A stretch of DNA of 64,000 bases from Mactra quadrangularis. Its lineage: Eukaryota; Mollusca; Bivalvia; Venerida; Mactridae. This document shows, piece after piece, positions 37,401 through 48,166 of this stretch (the stretch's first letter is position 1; each line of letters starts with the position of its first letter). The translations under genes and the position numbers were made by a program. A model generated the notes under the pieces. It searched no databases. It was not told the origin of the DNA and worked only from the letters and a program-made list of their open reading frames with translations. The stretch is taken from positions 30,459,919-30,523,918 of the forward strand of contig CM046306.1 of the NCBI GenBank assembly GCA_025267735.1. Direction: 5' to 3'.

Positions 37401-40400
37401 TCCCTTTTGATTTACGACATGGGATTTGGTTTCTGTAACGTTGTGAATTGTACTCAGTTCAATCTAGTGATTGAATTATCTTTCTATTGGAAAATAGTTT
37501 TTACATAATTTGGTGATGAACACGACATTACTTTTGAAGTCAAACTTTATAAGGATGTCAATATCTAATATCAGTGAAAGTTAATGTAAACGTGGCCTGT
37601 AGAAGACAGGTCTACAACATTGGAGATAGAATGTAGGGTTGAGTAGACTGCTTTATTTTTCCCTGTATAAAGGACAGTCACACGACTGAAAAGGAATGGC
37701 AGATTTTTTAATCAGTTTCTTCAGCAATCAAAGGCTCAATTTATATAATTCGTAATAAAATGGTCTTCAAGTGACAACTAAATAAAGAATAATGTGGAAA
37801 ACGTTTGAAAAGGTCTGTGAATTTCGATCTGAATGGTCTCGTCTTAACCAGGAAATGGTTTCAATACACCAACTTATGTTTTCCTATAAATATTTTGCTT
37901 TTATATTGAATTCATGTAATTTACATATAAGGTACTTAAATGATATACGATAACAATAGAATCATGGAAACATTTGATTGCTAATATCTCGAATTTTAAC
38001 TCCAGTAACAAACCTCCATAAGCTTTTAAAATGTTCTTGTTAAAATATTACAGAAATATAGAACCGAATAGCGAGGGAGTTTTGTTGCTTTTGCTTTCTG
38101 ATTTTACACTTATAGTTACTTATTGTTTATAACACACTTCAATATTTTAAAGTGTTTAACAATTTCCCAGATATAAAACTCAGCCAATTTCATGATGCAA
38201 TTGAGTTATGTACAGTTTTAAATAAAGCTTAAAACAATCAAACTGGAACAAATTCTGTTATTTGATTGTATATTCAGTTTTATCGTTGCATTAACTAATC
38301 AGATATAATTCCTGTATAATGTGTATTGCAGCATATTTTAAAGTAATTTTATGATTAATAAAACAAGAAAATACTTAATGTATTACAATTAAGCTCAGAC
38401 AATGGCAACTACCATAAAAATCCTCAAAAGCACCAATATAAAGAAAGTAAAGATTGCGTCAGATCTACAACAGTGAAGATACAATGTAGCGTTTAGAAGA
38501 CTGGTTTAATTTTCCCAGTAGAAAATGATAGTCACATTGTTTAGCAATGTAGGGCTAAAATTATTCGCTATTAAAATTGTCTTTAGGTGACAACTTAATT
38601 AAGAATAATGTGGGACACGTTTAAAAAAGAATTTAAGTTTTTAGTCTGGTTTTTGTTCTCGTCTAAACAAGGAAATGGTTTCAATACACCTACTTACGTT
38701 TTCCTACAAATATTTTGCTTTTATATTGAATTCATGTAATTTACATATAAGGTACTTAAGTGATATACGATAACAATAGAATCATGGTAACATTTGATTG
38801 CTAAGATCTCGAATTTTAACTCCAGTAACAAAATTCCATAAGCTTTTAAAATGTTCTTGTTAAAATATTACAGAAATAAGAATCGAATAGCGAGGGAGTT
38901 TTGTTGCTTTTGCTTTCTGATTTAATACTTATAGTTACTTATTGTTTATAACACACTTCAATATTTTAGAGTGTTTTACATATTTCCAGATATAAAAATC
39001 AGCCAATGTCATGATGCAATTGAATTATGTACAGATTTAAATAAAGCTTAAAACAATCAAACTGGAACAAATTCTGTTATTTGATTGTATTTTCAGTTTT
39101 ATCGTTACATTAACTAATCAGATATAATTCCTGTATAATGTGCATTGCAGCAAATTTTATAGTAATTTTATGATTAATAAAACAAGAAAATACTTAATGT
39201 ATTACAATTAAGCTCAGACAATGGCAACTACCATAAAAATCCTCAAAAGCACCAATATAAAGAAAGTAAAGATTGCGTAAGATTTACAACAGTTAAGATA
39301 CAATGTAGAGTTAAGAATACTGGTTTATTTTTCCCAGTAGAAAAGGATAGTCACATTGTTCAGCAATTTAGGGCTAAAATTATTCGCTATTAAAATTGTC
39401 TTTAGGTGACAACTTAATTAAGAATAATGTGGGACACGTTTAAAAAAGACTTTGAGTTTTTAGTCTGGTTTTTGTTCTTGTCTTAACCAGGAAATGGTTT
39501 CAATACACCTACTTACGTTTTCCTATAAGTATTTTGCATTTATATTGAATTCATGTTATTTACATATAAGGTACTTAAGTGATATACGATAACAATAGAA
39601 TCATGGTAACATTTGATTGCTAAGATCTCGAATTTTAACTCCAGCTACAAAACTCCATAAGCTTTTAAAATGTTCTTGTTAAAATATTACAGAAATATAG
39701 AACCGAATAGCGAGGGAGTTTTATTGCTTTTGCTTTCTGATTTTACACTTATAGTTACTTATTGTTTATAACACACTTCAATATTTTAGAGTGTTAAACA
39801 ATTTTCCAGATATAAAACTCAGCCAATGTCATGATGCAATTGAATTATGTACAGTTTTGAATAAAGCTTAAAACAATCAAACTGGAACAAATTCTGTTAT
39901 TTGATTGTATATTCAGTTTTATCGTTGCATTCACTAATCAGATATAATTCCTGTATAATGTGTATTGCAGCAAATTTTAAAGTAATTTTATTATTAAAAA
40001 ACAGAGAAAATACTTAATGTATAACAATTAAGATCAGACGACGGCTACTACTATAAAATCTTGAAAAGCACCAGTATAAAGAAAGTGAAGGTTGTCTTCA
40101 AATCTAGAACAGTGGAGTAATTATGTAGCGTTTAGTCGACTGGTTTATTTTTCTTTGTTGAAACCATAGTCACACGGCTGAAAAGGAATGACAGAATTTT
40201 AGATCAGTTTCTTTAGCAATAAACGGCTCAATTTATTTGCAATACAAATTGTTTTAGAGTGACAACTAAATAAACAATAATGTGGAACACGTTTGAAAAG
40301 ACTTTGAGTTTTTGATGTGACTGCGTGTCTAAACCAGGAAATTGTTTCAATACTCCAACTTATGTTTTTCTAAATATATTTGTTTTTTTATATTGAGTTC

Positions 40401-43400
40401 ATGTAATTTACATATAAAGTATTAAAGTAATATACGTTCACGATAGAATTATGGTAAATTTTGATTGCTAAGATGTCGAATTTTAACTTCAGCAACAAAG
40501 TTCCGCAAGCTTTTAAAGTTTTCATATTAAAATACATGTATTACAGAAATTAGGATTGACTTGCGAGGGAGTTTATAGCTTTTGCTTTCTGGTTGTACAC
40601 TTATAGTTACTTAGTGTTTATAATTATCTTAAATATTTAGAGTGTTTTACAATTTTCCAGATAAATTCAGCCAATGTCGTGATGCAGTGGAAATAAGTTT
40701 GGTTTTAAATCCAGCTTTAAACAATCAAACTGAAACAAATTCTGTGTCTTCATTGCATTTTCAGTTTTATTGCTGCATTAAAAATCAGATATAATTCCTG
40801 TATAATGTGTATTGGAGCAAATTTTATAGTAATTTTATGATTCTTAAATCAAGAATATACTTATAACTATGATATATATATAGTATTATAAGTAAGATCA
40901 GAGAAAGACAAATTCCATAAAAGCTCCAAAAGCACAATTATAAAGAAAGTGCAAGTTCCATGTATTTTGGCTTTGGTGTGTATTTGTTCTCATATCAAGG
41001 CATTCTTGTTGATGTTTCACTTGACATAAAACAAGAACAATCTGATGTATACATGTATTAATAATTTGTCGAATAAAAATGTGAAATACAATATCAGATT
41101 TTTGGCGCAATCTGATTAAAACCCGATCTAAAATTTTCCGCTCGCCTACTCGCTAATTTAGATCTGGCCTTTTTCAAACGAGGGTCATCGTCTACGTCAC
41201 GCAATTTGAAATGAGCCGTCCAATCACAGACTGTGAATAATACCGCTGTTAAATTAGCTTGCAAACCTTGGTATAAAAATAGAAATTACGAAATCAAAAT
41301 GTTATTAATAGTGTTTCGTCTAGATGAAAGCTACGCATTGATAAGTCGACAGAAAGGTCATCTCGACGTGACCTTCCATTGAGATTGCAGAGATCCTGTA
41401 CGACAATGCTCTACAGGGATATCTGTTTAAGGAGATTGTTTTTGGCGTATACATTAACATAAAACGTTGAGATACCCCTCAATTGGATACCAGTCATAAG
41501 AAAAAGTCATAAGCCGCCCATATATACAATATCTAACTTATTTCAGTCGAAAAAAATATTTGTTATTTAGGACCATCAAAAAAGATGTTCTAAATAGCAG
41601 AATTGTCTTTATGTGGAAAACCCTTTTTTCTCAAATAAAGCAGTTGGGTCGTAAAAAGCGTCAAAATCAGCATGATTTTGCGATATCAAAGGTATTCTTT
41701 ATCAAGAAACTTCACTGCATTGTTAATATCATTATTTAACAATAATTTATTTTACCCTAAATTTTATTATTCATTTTACCAAAAATGTTGCTTTTAGTAT
41801 TGTGGTTTTTTAACAATTTAAGAGTTCGGCGCTGCCATTTTGAAAACTACTCTTCTTATCATTCCTGTACTTTTTGGGACTCCTCGGCTCTGTTCCTTAA
41901 AAACCTTAACACCATTGCAGTCGGATATATTCGGTCATTTTCCTATTTTTCTTGACATTAGGGTCTTTCATAACCTGCTGTGTAGCATGTTGCATTTTAT
42001 ATTTTCTAGGTGTTGGAATACACATCACCACCTACCTGCTCTAGTATGGATTCTACAAGGACCAGTGATGTTGACCATTGTAGTAAGTAGTTACACTATA
42101 TACAATTAACGCTGCTTATTCAGAGATTTCAATTTTAAGTTGAAGGTACTCAAACACAGATTTCAACTTAATATCAACTTTTTTCTAAAACTATCAAAAT
42201 TATATGCAAATATTTTAAGAAGCAGGAAAGAAGCAGGAAAGTGGTGTTTTAATAATGACAATTTTAGTGCAATTCACATATAGCTATAAATGATGGTGTT
42301 TTATGTAGTAAAAATCTACCCCGTATGTAACGGTATAGACAATTTTAATGCATTTTGTGACTTATATTGTATATTACTTGCAACATATAGGTCAGTTTTT
42401 CTTAAATTTTTAAGAATTAATGTTCTGACACAATTACAGACACTGAATGGTATTTTAAGATTACAGAAAAGTTAACCAAATCTGTGAACTAGTACCTTTA
42501 AATATCAACTGTTCTATTACTTTCTTTAAAAGAATTGCGTATCACATCATATGTATACATGTATTTGTTTACAAAGGGAAATTTGCGAAATCTGAAAACG
42601 ATCCTCCATTTTCTTAGTTGGAATTTGGGACATCGCAGTAAATGTTGACCTCAAAAATATTCTATCTAAAAAAAACCGAAATAGATATTGCTTGAAGTGT
42701 ATAACTGTTAAATTCGTTCTGTGTTATAACATGCATAATTTAGGAGCAAATTTTAATATTAATACTATTATTGCTATATCTTAATTGCATTGTATTTTAT
42801 GATTAAAGTCATAGCATGTATATACAAGGCATAGTCACTTATTTCGTGTCTAGCTACTTATAATTGGATAAATAATGAAAATTTCCAATCCAATTCGTCA
42901 TGACGTATTTATAAGTCTTTGTTAGGTTATAATATGGAAAATTTAATTTAGCTTTAGCAACACTTATCAGTTAAAATAATATTTTTTAAATGTCAAATTA
43001 GCGTTTTCATATATTATTACATAACACATTATATAACTTCATATTATCGCAGATATTTGTGAACTGAGAAGTACGTGTATAACAAACCATTAGTCGTATT
43101 ATTGACGTTCAAGCACGCTCTTCGTCCTTGCTGTTTAGTACTGGGGGACAAAGAAACAGACTTAGTAGTGATAAATCTGAACAACAAGAACTTGTTTTAC
43201 ACTCGAGCTTAAAAGAGCGTGTTAACCATATTTATTAACTCATAGAATCGCAAAGCCATCTTCATAAGGATATGAATAGCTAGCCCTATATATAGCGATA
43301 ACATCTGCAACGGTTTGCTATAATTTTGCCCTCGCTGTTAGCTAAATACATTCGTAACATCCTGTTGGCTGAGGATCGCTATATTGACTTTGCTAGCTTT

Positions 43401-44617
43401 CAAGAAAATTGTAAAACAAAAAAAAACATATTTCTTTTTTAAGCGGTAGAATTCGATTACCTTGCGCTAGTGGCTCTTGTCTAACAAAGTTATCATCCAG
43501 AATATCTGAACCATTCATTGAATGAATTATCTCGGAAGGATCAGTGTGGGTCACAAAGAATATTGTTTTTTGCTACATACGCGAGGCGAAGCGCGTAACG
43601 GTTCGCGAATCAATGCTTGTCATAAACTCACAAGATAGTTCCAAAATAACGCCTCAAATGTCCGAGGTTATTGGAAATGGATGGCCAAGGATTTCAGAAT
43701 GACGAAGTCTTCTAACCACCCCCACTTATTTTAATGTTATCTATTTTCAGTTAAATCTAGTGTTCTTTGTTAACATGGTGAGAGTATTGTATACAAAGTT
43801 ACAAGCACCACAATGTCCCAATTCAAAGAAAACAAGACTTAGGTAAGATACATGTTTATAAGATTATTTGAGAAAGAAACCCGGAAGGTCTTATACCCTT
43901 ACGACCTATATACATGGATTATAGCATACATGTATGAACAAAATATAACACGGGGTCGTGAGTTCGATTAACGGTGGGGGCTCCACACCTTTATTTTGAT
44001 TGATCAGGAAATAGTTTTTACGAATATTTGCTTTTCTTTATATATTGTGTAGGTGTCGTCAACTGGCGAGGGTATGCGCTAAGTATAAAGTTAAAAGCTT
44101 ATGTAGTGTTATGGCTGGGACATGACTTAAATGAACGTCGGAAATTAACATTTTACTCGTAGTGCCAAATTATAACAGAAATATTGAAAGCATTCAGCGA
44201 CATCACAATTCGCAAGTTTTTACGATCCTGCATGAGTTGATATGTCGGTTTTGTAAATATGAGATTTTAAAGAAAACAGATCGGACAAAGTTGGCCTCCA
44301 AACAAAATTCACACTCAACTCTCCGCCTTCAGTCTGAAGATTCTTTCTAATATGTTGCAGGATACACGTTCATAATGTTCATCAAGCTTGTAGTTAAATT
44401 ACAATAAAAGATAATAGAATACTAGAAAAATATCTCGTTACAGTTGTAATATGTCAATTAAGGTCAATCTAAATTAGCTCTCATATCGAATGACACAATT
44501 AACACTGTTACTAGTCAACAAATGGATTTATAACGATATTAAAGATGTATTTGGAACATTTATTTCTAGTATGTTACTATAAATGTGTTAATTGTTTTAC
44601 TGGTTCATTGACTGGGT

Positions 44618-44670
<53 letters not shown>

Positions 44671-47600
44671 GGGTTTAACGCCGTAGCAACACATTATATA
44701 GGTCATATAACGGCGGTCAGTCAACTTACTCACTTCTCCTGGAAAGGCTAAATCTCTGGATTTAGTTGTTAACCAACTACTAAGCGCATACTTTCGTCAG
44801 TGACTGACAACTGCCCTACATAATTAAAAATCATTGGTAGGAGGGAGAATGGCCGTAAAAATAATTTCATGACCAAGCTCTGCGAAAGTATGCCCGGAAA
44901 TCGAACCCACGATCCTCGATCAATGGACTTGCGTGCTACCAACTGATCTGGTCGGGCGGCTTTCATTGACTGTTACAAGACATGAAACCTCTCTTCATTA
45001 TTCAGAAGCAAAAAAATGTAATACAGTAAAGTTTCTGCTATAAGGACCACTTTTGGTTACAGCTATATCATGCGACTTTTGACATTAAAGAGTCAAATGC
45101 TTGATTTACCGGTAAATACAAAACTGATTTTAGAATGACTGCTCTTGTTGTCTGCAATTTGGTGTTTAACGGTATTTATTATAAGCGATATCTCCAATAA
45201 AGGAAATTATCCTATTAATTAGGTTAAACAAGGAGACGAAGTAACATTTATTCACCTTCACATTGTAATCAAGAGAATTTGATATCTCTACTTAAATTGT
45301 TTTCTCTGTTACCGTAGTAAAAGATAATTCAATAATCCAAGAACATTGTTTCTTTATTGCTAATACATGGACCCACAGGTGCCAGACCCAAATTCTCCAT
45401 ATTATAGTTTATATAAAGAAAAGGTCTCTAATGCCTGTTCAATGGTCGCAGTTTTCAAATCGTCACCAAGCGCACAAAGACGTTCCGATCGTCAAATCTT
45501 TTTCACTATCAGTTCCAGAAAGGATTTTTCTGCAAAAAATATTTTTTTTTTGACGAAAATCCATTAACTATTAATGAAATGGTCTCATATATCCCATCGA
45601 AAGCCCTTAAATTCAACCGATGTCAAACAACACGCCCACAATGGGTCTAGCACCTGTGCATGTATCTTGCGTGTACGGTCACGTGATATTCAGAATATGA
45701 ATAAACACTTGGTTATTTTTGTCCAGTTACTGCAGCCGACAAAACGTAAATGAAAATGTATATTTGAATAGTTGATAAAATCACTGTTACGTTTCTTTGT
45801 CCAAAAATGTCGACACTTGACTATGATTTGTTATTGTCTACTCCGAATCTTCTGCATGAATTATTTTTGCACTTGTCCTACTTTACTGTTAGACTATTTT
45901 TGTGCGGAAAAGTTTAAGCTTAGGATCATAACTCGCAGGATCAATTGGAAATTTTCGGAGAAAAAAGTACATACTTACGAGTAGTTATTTTATGCTCTGT
46001 TTGGTCGAATAAAGCTGTTGTCCAGTAAAGAGTTTTCGACGTTTAACTTCATTTTGTTCACCTAATTAGTTATTGTAGAATATCACGTGACTTAAGACCC
46101 TTTTACCACTTATAAGAACGAAACGAACATCCGTGTAGAAATAAGTGTCAGTTTGATATTCTTGTGTTAATTGTAATTTCGCTGTAAACTGTTCTCGAAT
46201 ACGAACAACACGCAGTGGAATTTTGAAATTAAAAATGATACATATCTGTTTGTTTTGCTGGATACTGTATCATTATTAAATATACATAAAATGAACTGAA
46301 AACATGTAAGTGAATCGACAAGTCCGATCACTTTTTAAAATTCACTTGTAACGCTTTTCTGACCCTTATCTGATTCCCAATTATTAAATCCCGGTTTGTC
46401 TGTATTTAAAATACATGTACGATGTACATGTATATTGCTCATCTGCATGTCTGATTCATTGCCCTTTCTTTTTTTAGGAGATTAGCAAGAAGTACATTGT
46501 TTTTGGTGCCTGCGTTTGGTGTTTATTTTATATTCTTCACAATTCCATTTCACAACTTAAGTGATACTATGGCATTTGTGATGTTGTGTATTGAAATGTT
46601 CTTTAATTCATTTCAGGTAAGTTATTGCCATTCTCGTACACAGAGGTTATCAAGATTCTCGAGCTAAAAAGCTAGATTGAGAATCTTGATAGACTCTGAG
46701 TACGAGAACGGCTATTGCTAGCTCGTTCATAATGTCCAATACGCTTTGGACAAAGTTCAACATATAACGAATGAAAATCAGACTTCCCATTGTCTATGAA
46801 GGATTACATCCTCTTTGACTTGAATAAATTCTTGGCAAATATGATTTCTCAAGTTGTATCCTATTAAACAGCTTTGTTTAATATACTAGTACGACACCGA
46901 TAATGACATCTTAGTATTGTCTATTCTGACCAGCAAGTTATCATTCAGTCCGACAGGTTTTCAGTCATTACCGGCCTGTCTGACTAAAATAGATTACAAA
47001 ATTATCATAAAATGTTTGATAATATGCTGGCATGAAATTGGCAAAAAAATGATGGATGGAATTGTATAACCATTCTGAATTTGAGATATCAATCGAAACT
47101 ACTTTTCCTGTGGTGAACAAGATAAAAGAAGACGCACTCTCTCTTGCATGTCGGTTACACTACATTCAGTGTTACTTTCGGAACTTCTCGGACATGCATC
47201 CTTCATTCAATGAATGGTCGAGATATTACGAATGTCTGTATTAGTGTAGGAATTTACGGAATTTAACGGCTCTGTGCAGGTGATTTGAAAACGCGCTGTA
47301 TTTGATGACATCATCTTCGGATGCGGATTTTTGATTAGAGTGCAGGTGTGGGGGCATTGTCCACGTCAGTGGGCCCCCTTCCAGGTAACTGGCTAGCTGC
47401 ACGCCTGCGGTTTCTCACACCTGCTTTCCAAGCGTCTCTTTCTTGAGGGTTGATCGCCGAGAGGTTCCATTCCCTGCGATCCCTTTCTGTTAACTGCTTC
47501 CATGTCAACTTGGGCCTCCCAGGTTTGCGTGTCCCTGTGACCTGTATTGTACTGGCTGCCTTGATTCCACCATTTGACCTTTCTACGTGGCCGTACCATT

Positions 47601-48132
47601 TCAGTCTCCTTTCCCTCAATATGAGGTCCAGATCTTCTAGGCCGAGCTGTTTGAGGAGGTCTTTGGATCTGATGGTGGAAATGTCCTGTTCTTTAATTTT
47701 ACAAATCTGCCTGACCATTGCTCTGTCGTTTCGCTTCAGGCGTTGCAGATTTGTTTTGGACAGGGGCCAAGTCTCACTGGCGTAGAGCATCACACTTCTT
47801 ACGCATGTGCTGTAGACTCTGCCACGTGTTTTGTATGAGAGGTGACGTGATGTGAGGATTGGTAGCAGCTCTCTGAATTTTTTCCACGCAGACTTGACTC
47901 TGGTTATGGCAGCCAGGTCACAGCCTCCTGCTGCAGAGAGCATATCACCGAGGTAACAGAAAGATGCTACCACCTCTAGTTTGTCCTGTCCCACCTGTAT
48001 GTGGGTCTGAGGCCTGCCATCTAGTGGACGTGCTAAACCTGTGCAGCGTGCACACTTGTAGCTTGGGTCCTCTTTGATGTGTTTCAGTCCACTGCATTTC
48101 TTATGGACCCAGTTTCATGATATATATATATA

Positions 48133-48166
<34 letters not shown>

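Larger units (their letters stand above)
36782..42009 (+). other. receptor intron 8, largest intron
   Basis: 5228 bases. 36782-37555 has nothing recognised. 37560-40955 is a four-copy satellite, 41108-41438 is a Mutator-like MITE, and the remainder to 42009 is AT-rich. The ORF at 41840-42109 is read-through into exon 9. Confidence 0.7.
43843..46477 (+). other. receptor intron 10
   Basis: 2635 bases. Contains SINE copy 3 (44615-44961), a repeat starting AGTAAAGTTTCTGCTATAAGG near 45026, and a TIR element (45374-45658). ORFs at 44162-44350 and 45772-45984 have no motifs. Confidence 0.6.

Noticed and set aside
44545..44751. ORF with a long valine run
   Set aside because: Translation of the GTT tail of a SINE.
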